A stretch of 64,000 nucleotides of DNA from DASTCZ01 sp963704455 (GTDB lineage: Bacteria > Acidobacteriota > Terriglobia > Acidiferrales > UBA7541). This document shows, piece after piece, positions 50,674 to 59,387 of the stretch. The stretch covers positions 3,844,001 to 3,908,000 of the forward strand of contig OY969905.1 of assembly GCA_963704455.1 (NCBI GenBank), read 5' to 3'. Every line of letters begins with the position of its first letter. Positions within the stretch are counted from its first letter, which is position 1. The notes beneath the pieces were generated by a model, which saw only the letters and a program-made list of their open reading frames with translations, had not been told where the DNA came from and made no database searches. The position numbers and the translations under genes are program-made.

Positions 50674-53600
50674 TAGAAATTCAACCGGATGACTGCATCC
50701 ATCGTTCGCATCCCAAGCGCGCTCGTAATCTTACCGTAGTTATTCAGTGCGTTGACCGTTGTTCCAAAGCCCGAATAATTCGGGTGATTTGAAATATTGG
50801 TCACTTCCCATCGCATGTCGAGCCGGTGCTGGCCGTCGCGATTTAGCGTAATGCTTCGCGCAAGCGCCATGTTCACGGTCACGAAGCTAGGCCCGATAAT
50901 CGTATCGCGCCCCGCATCGCCATATAGCGTTCCGGGGGCAACGATAGACGTACCCGGAAATAGGCTGCCCGGCGCGGCGAAACAATTTATGTTGAACCAT
51001 TGTCCCAGCGTGTGTGTTCCAGCATTCGGATTGCACCCGGGCAAAACGTCAGCGCGGGTAGAGAAACTTCCAGCGTTGCCACTGAAATCCGCCAATGCGC
51101 CTTGCACCAGCGCCGTGTAAGGCGTCCCGGTGTGAAATGAAACGCTTCCGCTCATCGTGAAATTGCCGAAGACTCGCGCCTCTGCGCTCTTCTTGGCCCA
51201 GCGCTTCCGTTCGCCGAATGGCAATTGGTAAGAGGAGTTTCCGGTGATTTGGTGCCGCATATCAAAAGTGGAGAGCCCCCGCTCCAGGCTGAAAAGCGGG
51301 AATTGTTGCACAACCGTACCCGCGCCCCCTCCAATCGAACTGGAATTGTCTATAGACTTCCCGTAAGTGTAGAGCGCTGTAAACGTGAATCCGTTTTTCA
51401 TGCGCTTCAGCAGTCGCGCCTGCAGCATGTGCAGAATGGATGACGCGCCAGAGCTTTCATACGTAAAGCCCTGCACGTTTGGAATTGTTAAGGATTCGTT
51501 TGGCGCACTCTGAAGATCGAGCCCCGTTCCCTTAATCCCGACGTAGGTTAACTGCCACACCAGCCCTTCCACGATTTGGCTCTCCAAGCCGAAACTCCAC
51601 GTCTGGACGTATAGGTTGCTGTAATTCGGATCAACCGCCCAAGTATTCAAGATCGTGCCCGTTGGTTGCGCCGGAAAACCGTTTTGCAGGGTTAAGATTT
51701 GCGTTGCGGAGGCCTTTGTCGAGAGCGAGGTCGCAAAAGGAGCCTGGTTAATCAGATTATTTATCAAGCTGCTCTGGTAGACCAGCGAATTGTCAACGAC
51801 GCTGTACCCCGCACGAACTGTGAGCGCGTGCTTGCCGGAGAACATCTTTCCCGGCACCCGCCATGCAATGCCGATTCGCGGTTGCCAGTTGTTGTAATCG
51901 GGCTTAATCAGCGAATTGGGAAGCGTGCCGAAGAACGGGGATGTTTGTCCCGGCGTCACAGCCGCCGCTTGTGTAAATGTGGAATTCAAAGTGAGATTCG
52001 ACAGATGGTCGAAAAGTTCCGTGGGCGGCGTCATGAATTCGTAGCGCAGCCCATAGGTAAGTGTAAAGCTGGGCCGCATGTGCCAGTCGTCGCTGAAAAA
52101 GCCCAGCATTCCCCAGGATCGCAGGTAGTTGCCCTCATCGGTGAACCGGACCTGTGTGGATTGCGGGAGGCCAAGCAAAAAGTCCGCAAAGCTGTAGGCA
52201 GCGGATGTGCTGGTATTCGAAACCGGCTGTCCGTTAGCCATAAAGTTTTCGCTCATCGCCCCGGTAAATGTGAAAGCGCCGCGCGGGGTCGGATCCGCTT
52301 GGTTGTTGAGTTGGTAGCGGCGGAATGCATATCCGAAGCGAAGCGTGTGCTTCGGAAGAGCGTAGGTAATTTGATCCTGCAATATCCAAGTTTGGTTCCG
52401 GCGTAGCGCTGCCGCGGTGTCATTTAGTCCTGTTAGGTTGCCCACGAAGCTAAGATTAGGCAGCCCATAATCAATCGGCGAAGTGGAGACGCCCGTGATG
52501 CCGAGATTGCCTTCGATGTTGTCATTGAAAGCGTATCCGTTCAGTGTTTGAGTTCGGTTTCGAGTAAAATTCGCGGTCACGGTATCAATCAAGCGAGGGC
52601 TAAAATTGTAATTCATGGTAAATATCACCCCTTGCCCGCGGCTGCTGAGTGTGCTTGTCTCCGAAGGAAACGCGCCAACGCCGTCCGACTGTGCCTGGGA
52701 AATGTTGTATTGAACGCCAACGCTCATTTTTTTCGTGACCGTCTGGTTCACGCGGAGGTTGACTACCTGCCGATCCGTCGGCGTGCTGGTTTCAAAAAGG
52801 AAGTTGTACAGGCTGTTTGGCGAGCTGAAATTCGGCTGCGGAATGAATGCCAAAAGCCCCTGCGAGGCTGGATTGATGTATGGCTGGCTTGTAACCGGAT
52901 TAATCGCGCCCTGCAGGTTGCAGTTTCCCGGCCCGGTTCCGGGTAGCGCAGTTCGTGGACCATTGAAACTTGATGTGTAATCGTACAGAGTGATGCCCGC
53001 GGTGCAGAAATTTCCGGCCCGCTCATCCAACGTAGGCACCAGCCCGTAATCCGTTACCCCCGATGTTCCGTGCAGGAAGTTGGCGTTAATAAAGAAATAT
53101 GTTTTGTCGCGCCCATCGTAGACCTTCGGGATGCGGAACGGCCCTCCCAGGCTTCCCCCGAAGTTGTTTGTGTCGAAAGGCGTTTTCGCAGAAGGGATGC
53201 CGCTCGCTGCCCATGGGCGCGCATTAAAAGCCGAATCATTCAGTGTTTCGTTCAGAGTGTAGTGCATTTGATTGATACGGTTCCGGACGAGCCGCTGCAA
53301 CCCCCACGGTGGAGTGTTCTGACCTCCCGGTCCGCCCCTTCCGCCGCCACGCCCTCCTCCGGGATTGCCTCCTCCGCCTGCGCCACGCCCGCCGCCAGGA
53401 TTGCCTCCCCCGCCCCCGCCACGCCCACCGGGACTGCCGCCAGGCATCCCGCCAGGCATTCCACCGGGCATTCCGCCGCTCATGTCTCCGCCCTGACCCG
53501 GCATTCCTTGGACTTGCCCGGGAATTCCCGGCCCGCCCCCGAAGTCGCCATTCCCCATGAAGATGTTTAATCCTGTGGTGTCGCCTCGCGCCGTCGCGCC

Positions 53601-54305
53601 ATTCATCAGCATCGCGTCCGATGAGGCCGAACCTCCAAGCCCGGTTTGATCAGCGCCGTTGAGGTCTCCAAGCCCGGTCGTGTCCTCTGCGCCCTGGCCG
53701 TTCGTGTTGACCTGAGTAAAACCGCCGTTCCGGCCGCCGCGCCCGCCGGGCTGCGCATTTGCATTCTGTGGTGTCTTGCCGCCTCTCCCGGGCTGGGCGG
53801 GAGTCGTGTTCGTCGTTCCCGCTGGCGGAGTTGTTCCCGGCGGCGTGGTAGCGCCAGCCGGAGGAGTTGTGCCGGCAGTCTGCGTGCCCGTCGCCGGATT
53901 CATTGTCGCCGCGGCAGGAGCATTTTGTTCCGCGTTTGATTTTGCAATTTCATCCAGAGAAGCAACACGCAGGCTAAGAATAATGTCAGCGCTCTTTTCT
54001 TCCGTTGGCGCGACTTCTTTGATGTCATTCACAAAGCCGATTTGCGCCGCTTCGATGCGGAATTTTCCCGCGGGGAGTTCGGGGAGACGGAACTTGCCCT
54101 GCTCGTCCGTCCAGGTGACCCAGGATTTTCCAGTTGTCGTTTCGACAATGTGAACCGATGCGCCGGGAATGGGGGTGCTATCAGCCGTTCGCACGACGCC
54201 TTGCAGCGTCACGTGCGCGGGGGGCTCCTGCGCCTGCTCCGCCAGGATTGGCATGCAGACCAGAGCGAGTAGTGCAACAATTCTTACCGTATGCTTCCAG
54301 ACCAT
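50673..54305 (-). CDS. Oar-like TonB-dependent receptor with N-terminal carboxypeptidase-regulatory domain
   Basis: 1210 residues. Signal peptide (ending near ILAEQAQ), then a carboxypeptidase-regulatory/CnaB-type domain (about 30-110: VTLQGVVRTADSTPIPGASVHIVETTTGKSW). A Pro/Thr/Ala-rich linker (about 125-190) and a Gly/Met/Pro-rich low-complexity region with GMPGG repeats and GRGGG runs (about 255-330) follow. The rest is an outer-membrane barrel with many aromatic-ended beta strands (for example HALTVRAGYSVVDNSLVYQ, RLLKRMKNGFTFTALYTYGKS) and a terminal RLNF. Substrate unknown. A GAAGG element precedes ATG 54305. Operon: receptor, VWFA 1, VWFA 2. Confidence 0.92.
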   Translation of the reverse strand: MVWKHTVRIVALLALVCMPILAEQAQEPPAHVTLQGVVRTADSTPIPGASVHIVETTTGKSWVTWTDEQGKFRLPELPAGKFRIEAAQIGFVNDIKEVAPTEEKSADIILSLRVASLDEIAKSNAEQNAPAAATMNPATGTQTAGTTPPAGATTPPGTTPPAGTTNTTPAQPGRGGKTPQNANAQPGGRGGRNGGFTQVNTNGQGAEDTTGLGDLNGADQTGLGGSASSDAMLMNGATARGDTTGLNIFMGNGDFGGGPGIPGQVQGMPGQGGDMSGGMPGGMPGGMPGGSPGGRGGGGGGNPGGGRGAGGGGNPGGGRGGGRGGPGGQNTPPWGLQRLVRNRINQMHYTLNETLNDSAFNARPWAASGIPSAKTPFDTNNFGGSLGGPFRIPKVYDGRDKTYFFINANFLHGTSGVTDYGLVPTLDERAGNFCTAGITLYDYTSSFNGPRTALPGTGPGNCNLQGAINPVTSQPYINPASQGLLAFIPQPNFSSPNSLYNFLFETSTPTDRQVVNLRVNQTVTKKMSVGVQYNISQAQSDGVGAFPSETSTLSSRGQGVIFTMNYNFSPRLIDTVTANFTRNRTQTLNGYAFNDNIEGNLGITGVSTSPIDYGLPNLSFVGNLTGLNDTAAALRRNQTWILQDQITYALPKHTLRFGYAFRRYQLNNQADPTPRGAFTFTGAMSENFMANGQPVSNTSTSAAYSFADFLLGLPQSTQVRFTDEGNYLRSWGMLGFFSDDWHMRPSFTLTYGLRYEFMTPPTELFDHLSNLTLNSTFTQAAAVTPGQTSPFFGTLPNSLIKPDYNNWQPRIGIAWRVPGKMFSGKHALTVRAGYSVVDNSLVYQSSLINNLINQAPFATSLSTKASATQILTLQNGFPAQPTGTILNTWAVDPNYSNLYVQTWSFGLESQIVEGLVWQLTYVGIKGTGLDLQSAPNESLTIPNVQGFTYESSGASSILHMLQARLLKRMKNGFTFTALYTYGKSIDNSSSIGGGAGTVVQQFPLFSLERGLSTFDMRHQITGNSSYQLPFGERKRWAKKSAEARVFGNFTMSGSVSFHTGTPYTALVQGALADFSGNAGSFSTRADVLPGCNPNAGTHTLGQWFNINCFAAPGSLFPGTSIVAPGTLYGDAGRDTIIGPSFVTVNMALARSITLNRDGQHRLDMRWEVTNISNHPNYSGFGTTVNALNNYGKITSALGMRTMDAVIRLNF

Positions 54306-54481
54306 TTGTTATACCTTCCCCTTGACCCGGTGATTCGGCCGTTGTATTGGGGGCTGTTCCCGATGCGTTCCAACCGGAGAATCTTAGCCCATCTCTGTCC
54401 TTGCACTTAGACGTGTCTGCTTCTCGTCAGGTTACCGCTACGTATTCGCTGTACCGGAATGGCATGAGAGAATGCGTTTCC

Positions 54482-55246
54482 ATGGATCCATGGACGATTG
54501 GTTTACCGGCGATTGTGGTGGCGGGAGCGGGCATCGGCGCATGGGGGGCGATTGCGCCTAGGTCACAGCTTTTTGGCGCGGTGTTGAGGCGATTGCTGGC
54601 GGAAGCTGAAGCGGGAGGCGAGGCTTCGCGCGAGATCGCGCTCACGTTTGATGACGGGCCGAATCCTGCGGTTACTCCGCGTCTGCTTGACCTGCTTGCG
54701 CGCTACAACGCGCGGGCGACATTTTTCGTGATTGGGCGATTCGCCGCGAAATGCCCGGAGCTGGTACGCGAGATTGCCGCGCGGGGGCATCTGCTGGCCA
54801 ATCACACACATACGCATCCGAATTTGGCGTGGCAGTCGCACGCACGGATTGCACAGGAGTTGCGCCTGTGCGAGGAGGCTGTTGCGGAGGCGCTGGGAGC
54901 GGCCCTGACTCGTTCGCGCGCGGTAGCGCATGGCGCGAGCGAGCTGACAATGCAATGGATGCGCCCGCCTTACGGATTGCGCGGGCCGCAATTATTTGGT
55001 GTTGCGCGCGCGCTGGGGTTTCGCGGCGTCGCTACGTGGTCGCGACTTTGCTTCGACTGGAAGCCGCAGCCTACTGAGAAAGTTATCAAACGGCTCGCGC
55101 GTGTGCGGGAGCGCGACATCGTGCTCATGCACGACGGCGACTATCGCGCGCTCGGGGGCGACCGCGCTCACGTGGTGGCGGCGCTGGAACACTGGCTTCC
55201 GCGATGGCGCGATGCGGGCCTGGAATTTGTTACCATCGCGCCGTAA
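54482..55246 (+). CDS. Polysaccharide deacetylase (NodB-type)
   Basis: About 254 residues. An N-terminal hydrophobic segment (PAIVVAGAGIGAWGAIAP) anchors it or forms an export signal. The NodB motif 1 is LTFDDGPNP (Asp57-Asp58), the zinc His pair lies in LANHTHTHPN, and motif 3 is MRPPYGLRGPQ. A late MHDGDYRALGGDR block carries the fourth motif (the final His-Asp area). It would remove N-acetyl groups from cell-wall or capsular glycan. The start is uncertain: ATG 54482 and ATG 54464 both give the hydrophobic N terminus, and the frame is open upstream to 54347. A role in envelope glycan work would fit the exporter genes elsewhere. Confidence 0.9.
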   Translation: MDPWTIGLPAIVVAGAGIGAWGAIAPRSQLFGAVLRRLLAEAEAGGEASREIALTFDDGPNPAVTPRLLDLLARYNARATFFVIGRFAAKCPELVREIAARGHLLANHTHTHPNLAWQSHARIAQELRLCEEAVAEALGAALTRSRAVAHGASELTMQWMRPPYGLRGPQLFGVARALGFRGVATWSRLCFDWKPQPTEKVIKRLARVRERDIVLMHDGDYRALGGDRAHVVAALEHWLPRWRDAGLEFVTIAP

Positions 55247-55283
55247 ACGGATGCGGTAGAATTAAAGCGCGATTCGAGGACAA

Positions 55284-55592
55284 ATGGACGAGCGAAACTT
55301 TTACGACGAGAAGCCGGAAACCAAATCAATCAAGTTGGTGTGCCCGAGCTGCCACAAGGATGACATGTATCCCATCCGCTGGATGACGCGCACAAAGAAG
55401 AAGGAATTGCCGCGTGGCGCGGGCGAAGAAGACAAAAAACGGTTTGCGAATGCGCGGTCCTATATGGTGCGCGTGGATGAACTTGTCGCCTGTCGCAAAT
55501 GCCGCAAGCGTTTTGAGCTGACCGGGCAGAGCGTCGTGTTCGTCGAGCAGATGGCTGGATTGCCGAGGGATGTGGAGGAAGAAGGGTTGTAG
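55284..55592 (+). CDS. Small zinc-ribbon-like protein (102 aa)
   Basis: Two CxxC pairs (Cys20/Cys23 in LVCPSCHKDD and Cys70/Cys73 in ACRKCRKRF) separated by about 47 residues fit a zinc ribbon. A basic, Lys-rich loop (KKKELPRGAGEEDKKR) lies between them. No catalytic domain is visible; it could bind nucleic acid or another protein. It starts 37 bp after the deacetylase and reads the same way, so co-transcription is possible. Confidence 0.65.
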   Translation: MDERNFYDEKPETKSIKLVCPSCHKDDMYPIRWMTRTKKKELPRGAGEEDKKRFANARSYMVRVDELVACRKCRKRFELTGQSVVFVEQMAGLPRDVEEEGL

Positions 55593-55622
55593 TTTCCATA
55601 TCCCCCGCGTCCGCAGATTTTT

Positions 55623-55976
55623 TCATTTCCTGAAACAGTTGAACAAATCGATAGTTTTATCAGCGAATCCACCGATTTTTAACTCGTCGTGGCACTCATC
55701 GATGAGACTGCCCATACCGCCGAACAGCTCCCTTTGAATATAGGATATTTGTCTATCAGACAAAGGCGTGCTCTGAGCTTCGATCAAATTGGCGAAGGTG
55801 TTGAGAGTGGACCACCATTTGAATGCGGTTGGGTCAGACTCTTTCTCTTCCCCTTCTTTGACCTTCGCGTATTCGACGCCATTCCAAACTCGGGCGCCGA
55901 GTGGAGCAGCATCCGCAAAAGGCTTCAGATGGTTCGCGGTCAGTATAAGCTGTTTCACTAACTCGGTTTTGTCCAT
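55623..55976 (-). CDS. Hypothetical cytoplasmic protein (117 aa)
   Basis: A helical, charged protein (MDKTELVKQLILTANHLKPFADAA, then TFANLIEAQSTPLSDRQISYIQREL) with no signal or membrane segment. No family recognised. ATG 55976. It lies convergent to the zinc-ribbon gene, with the next small gene starting just beyond on the same strand. Confidence 0.5.
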   Translation of the reverse strand: MDKTELVKQLILTANHLKPFADAAPLGARVWNGVEYAKVKEGEEKESDPTAFKWWSTLNTFANLIEAQSTPLSDRQISYIQRELFGGMGSLIDECHDELKIGGFADKTIDLFNCFRK

Positions 55977-56004
55977 GGCCTAGTTGTGAAATCTCTCTCG
56001 CTAG

Positions 56005-56205
56005 CTAGATTTCCGGATACATCTCAAAAAAAGCGGCGACGGACTGGCGGAGCGTTTCTTCGATCTCCTCTTTGCTGCCTTCGATTAGATGCATGGAGAC
56101 GCGGGCCTTGCGGCCGTTCTTGAGCTCCACCGTCGCCTCGCCGACTTCACCGAGTTCTTCAGACGGGAAGAGTCTCATTCCATAGATCAGTGCGAGTTTT
56201 GCCAT
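56005..56205 (-). CDS. Hypothetical protein (66 aa)
   Basis: From ATG 56205, chosen because GAGAGG lies 7 nt upstream; an in-frame ATG at 56229 adds eight residues. The protein has a central beta-rich section (VELKNGRKARVSMHLI) and a C-terminal helix (IEETLRQSVAAFFEMYPEI). No family recognised. It is 28 bp upstream of the 117-aa gene on the same strand, so they may form a pair. Confidence 0.5.
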   Translation of the reverse strand: MAKLALIYGMRLFPSEELGEVGEATVELKNGRKARVSMHLIEGSKEEIEETLRQSVAAFFEMYPEI

Positions 56206-56460
56206 GTGGCGACCTCTCGTTTGTTGCATTCAATCGTTGTAATCAATTTGATGCCATTATTCTACATTAAGTATGTACAAGCCCCGTCCTTGCGAAGCAC
56301 GCTGTCAACCAAGCATTCAAATCGGAACCGATTGAGAATTGGGACAAAAAGCTAAGATAACAATTGGCTGCGGTCTAACGCTTACTGGCGATTTAGCGTT
56401 AGAATGCAAGGCAGCCAAAGCCCCGTGTGTGGGCATCTAAGGATGTGGGTGAGGTCTGCG

Positions 56461-57483
56461 ATGTTTTCCTACCGTGGTGTTTTTTTGAGAAATGATTCTC
56501 GATTGATATTGAAAGTGGCAAAGCTCGGCCTTGTGGCGATCATATGCGCGGCCGCAATTATGCTTGTGCCGATAGTCAGCGCGCAGAGCGCAAGTGGGCC
56601 GATGCAAGCTCCTCCAGCGCAGGCAACTCCACCAGTGCAGGCGACTCCACATGGACAGACCACGCCGCCGGCGCAGGCAACGCCACCGGTGCAAGCCCAA
56701 TCTCCCGCGACTCCGCCAGCAAATATGCCGCAGCCCGCAGCGCCCGCGCAGCCTACGGCAGCAGCGCAACCCGCCGCGCCAGGACAACCAGCGGCTTCAG
56801 CGCCGCCAGCGTCGCCCGCAACGCCGATCCAACCAACGACTCTGACGGTCCCATCGGGAACGAAGCTGCCGCTGGTGCTGCACAACGCGCTTACGACGCG
56901 CAACGCGCAGGTGGGTGATCCCGTTTATCTCGAGACGCTTTTTCCCATCGTGCTGAACAACAAGATTTTGATTCCGGCCGGGTCGTATGTGCAGGGCGAA
57001 ATTACTTCCTCGAAGCGCCCGGGAAAAGTGAAGGGCACGGGCGAGATGATGATCCGCCTGAACACGTTGATTCTGCCGAATGGATACACGGTGAGTTTTG
57101 CCGCAGTGCCGAGCAACGCCGGCACAGGCGGAAATGAGCGCACCGATTCCGAGGGCAAGATTCACGGCGATTCGGACAAGGGAACCGATGTCGGCACGAT
57201 TTTGAAGGGCACTGCAATTGGCGCGGGTGTCGGCGGGATCGCAACGCGGTCGGCGGGCGGAGCGGGAATCGGCGCGGCCGCTGGGATGGCGGTGAGCCTC
57301 GCAACGGTGCTTCTAACACGCGGCCCGGAATTGGAATTGCCGCGCGGTACCACGCTCGACATCGTGCTCGACCGGACGCTCTACCTCGATGCGAGTTACA
57401 TCACATTTACGGATCCGGGCCACGCATCGGCAATACCCGGCCCGCCGAACCGCGAACCCACGCGTTCGCGATCCCCGTTTTGA
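56461..57483 (+). CDS. Exported Pro/Ala/Gln-rich protein with conserved C-terminal domain
   Basis: About 340 residues from ATG 56461 (GTGAGG six bases upstream; the frame is open to 56404). A hydrophobic export segment (about 18-42) is followed by a repetitive Pro/Ala/Gln linker of roughly 90 residues built on TPPxQA-like units. The conserved part (from TLTVPSGTKLPLVLHNALTTRNAQVGDPVYLET) resembles the C-terminal beta domain of VirB10/TrbI-like scaffold proteins, then contains a Gly-rich hydrophobic stretch (GTAIGAGVGGIATRSAGGAGIGAAAG) and a PRGTTLDIVLDRTL end. Its partner is unknown and no secretion genes are near. A strong bidirectional terminator follows. Confidence 0.72.
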   Translation: MFSYRGVFLRNDSRLILKVAKLGLVAIICAAAIMLVPIVSAQSASGPMQAPPAQATPPVQATPHGQTTPPAQATPPVQAQSPATPPANMPQPAAPAQPTAAAQPAAPGQPAASAPPASPATPIQPTTLTVPSGTKLPLVLHNALTTRNAQVGDPVYLETLFPIVLNNKILIPAGSYVQGEITSSKRPGKVKGTGEMMIRLNTLILPNGYTVSFAAVPSNAGTGGNERTDSEGKIHGDSDKGTDVGTILKGTAIGAGVGGIATRSAGGAGIGAAAGMAVSLATVLLTRGPELELPRGTTLDIVLDRTLYLDASYITFTDPGHASAIPGPPNREPTRSRSPF

Positions 57484-57527
57484 GCTTCGAGTTTTGAGTC
57501 AGTCGGATGACTAAATAAAAAAAGATT

Positions 57528-57562
57528 CAAAAAGGGTGCGAAAACCGCGCCCTTTTTGTTTT
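57528..57562 (+). terminator. Bidirectional rho-independent terminator
   Basis: A 13-bp stem (CAAAAAGGGTGCG / CGCGCCCTTTTTG, one G-T pair) with loop AAAAC is followed by TTTT on the plus strand. An A-rich stretch precedes it, giving a T run on the minus strand. It sits between the convergent 56461 gene and thiO. Confidence 0.88.
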
Positions 57563-57580
57563 GGTCTTGCCAAGATTTCT

Positions 57581-58705
57581 TTAAGCGGAAGCTCTCGCGG
57601 AATCGGCGAAGCGCATGGGCGAGTATGCATCGCAATTAATCGAAGCGCGGCCTTCGGTAATAAATTCCGCGATCACTTTTGCAGTGACGGGCGAAAGCAG
57701 AATGCCGTTGCGGTAGTGTCCTGTGGCGATCAACAGCCCTTCGATATCGGTGAGGCCGAGCGATGGCAGATGGTCGGGCGTGTCGGGCCGCAAGCCGCTC
57801 CAGGTTTCGACAATTTCAGCATCGGCAAGGGCGGGCGCCATCTCATTCACCGCACCGAGGATTTTCTCAATGCCCCCCGGCGTGACTCGTTTTTCATATC
57901 CCGCGTCTTCGAGCGTGCTACCGGCGACGCAGAGGCCGTCGCCCCTCGGGACAATGTAGCCGCGCTCGCTGCGAATCACATGTGCGATATCCACTTCTTC
58001 GGAAAAAATCGCAACCATTTGTCCGCGCACCGGGCGCGTAGGCGCGTAACGCGCGACACTTTCGATCTGGCTTGCCCAGCATCCCGCGGCGATTACAACG
58101 TGGCCTGCATTCGCCCGTTCACCCGCCACTGAAATTCCCGTGCATTTATTTTGGGCGAAAAGCACGTCGGTCACTGGGCATTCATTGAAAAACTCCGCGC
58201 CGCTTGCCTCAGCGGCGGCGAGCACGGCGTGGGTGAGTAATCGATTGTCCACTGACGCTTCATTCGCAAGCAGGGCCGCAGCGCCCAAATCGCGGCCGAG
58301 CGCTGGTTCGAGCTTGTGCGCTTCTTCAACTCGAAGGACTTCTGTGGGAAGGCCAAGACCGTGATGCAGCGCGACAAGCGTGCTGAGTTCGCGCGCGGCA
58401 TCCTGCGAGAAAAATGCCTCGATGGCGCCGCCTGGCCGGAATCCCGCGTGCTGGCCGGAGGCTTCTTCGACGGCGGCGATGAATTCGGGATAGAGGTCCA
58501 GGCTCACGCGCGCAAGCGGCACAAGTGGAATTGCGTCGGAGCTATCCGGGGCGGGAGAGAGCATTCCCGCCGCGGCCCAGGAGGCTTCCTGGCCGGGCGT
58601 TTGCCTATCGAATACGGCAACGCGAATTCTTTGCTGGGTCAGCTCAAACGCGATTGAGCCGCCGATGATTCCGCCGCCGACAATAATTACGTCAAATGAT
58701 TTCAT
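57581..58705 (-). CDS. thiO: Glycine oxidase (thiamine pathway)
   Basis: 374 residues of the FAD-dependent DAO family. The dinucleotide motif GGGIIGGSIAFEL begins at residue 10. ASWAAAGMLSPAPDSSDAIPLVPLARVSLDLYPEF is a strong ThiO landmark, and the C-terminal GHYRNGILLSPVTAKVIAEFI strand carries the FAD-end contact. The enzyme oxidises glycine to iminoglycine for thiazole synthesis. No thiG/thiC gene is nearby, so the pathway cannot be placed here. ATG 58705; 70 bp downstream of the lipoprotein gene on the same strand, so it may end that transcript. Confidence 0.93.
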   Translation of the reverse strand: MKSFDVIIVGGGIIGGSIAFELTQQRIRVAVFDRQTPGQEASWAAAGMLSPAPDSSDAIPLVPLARVSLDLYPEFIAAVEEASGQHAGFRPGGAIEAFFSQDAARELSTLVALHHGLGLPTEVLRVEEAHKLEPALGRDLGAAALLANEASVDNRLLTHAVLAAAEASGAEFFNECPVTDVLFAQNKCTGISVAGERANAGHVVIAAGCWASQIESVARYAPTRPVRGQMVAIFSEEVDIAHVIRSERGYIVPRGDGLCVAGSTLEDAGYEKRVTPGGIEKILGAVNEMAPALADAEIVETWSGLRPDTPDHLPSLGLTDIEGLLIATGHYRNGILLSPVTAKVIAEFITEGRASINCDAYSPMRFADSARASA

Positions 58706-58775
58706 TGGACGAGCGCACCGCGCGGATCAATGTTAGCAGCTTTCGCACGCAGCGGAAGGACCAGCCAAACCAATT

Positions 58776-59387
58776 TCAGGAGCGCAGGGATTTGACGAGT
58801 TCGTCGGAGAGCAACCTGGCTTTTTCGGCGAGGCTGCTGGCGCGGTTCCAATCGGACGCGGCGATGGCGTCTTGCGCCTGCTTTAGGAAGCCACGGATTT
58901 TGTCGGCCATGTCCTGCTGATTTGCGCTGAGCTTTTTCCCGTTTGCGGAGTCGAGATTCTGCTGCGCGATGCGCATGTTTTCACCCGCGCTGGCCTGCGC
59001 GCGCGAGCGTTCCTCTGGCGAAAGTTGCGGCGAAATTTGCGGCGCCTCAGCTTTTATTGGCTCGGCAGGCTCCGGCTCGGATGTGTTCGGCTGATGACGC
59101 ACCGGCGGCGGGCTAGGTGGGCGGATCGTGAGATAGAAAGTGAGCGGCCACGCGGGAGGATTAATCTCCGGTGGCGTCGTATCCACATCCCGCGAGATCA
59201 CGTGGGGCGGCTTGATGAGGCCGTTCTTGCCGAGGTCGCTATGCACGGGCTTGCTGGGGCATCCACCGAGGCCGAGAAAAAGCATCGCAAATATCGGGAA
59301 GCCAAACGAAACCGAAAAGCTTTTGCGGCGCGGAAAGAAGACGCGAAACGCCGATCGATGCTGCGAGTTGTGGTTTCGCAAACGCAT
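58776..59387 (-). CDS. Putative lipoprotein with C-terminal helical domain
   Basis: 203 residues. A long N region (Arg-rich) leads to a hydrophobic segment and a lipobox LGGC with Cys43. A Pro-rich linker is followed by a C-terminal helical module (residues about 120-203: LSPEERSRAQASAGENMRIAQQ, then an AEKARLLSDELVKSL end). Function unknown. Its ATG overlaps the stop codon of the histidine kinase gene (TAATG), so it is translationally coupled to the sensor. A role as an accessory sensor or periplasmic partner is inference. Confidence 0.65.
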   Translation of the reverse strand: MRLRNHNSQHRSAFRVFFPRRKSFSVSFGFPIFAMLFLGLGGCPSKPVHSDLGKNGLIKPPHVISRDVDTTPPEINPPAWPLTFYLTIRPPSPPPVRHQPNTSEPEPAEPIKAEAPQISPQLSPEERSRAQASAGENMRIAQQNLDSANGKKLSANQQDMADKIRGFLKQAQDAIAASDWNRASSLAEKARLLSDELVKSLRS

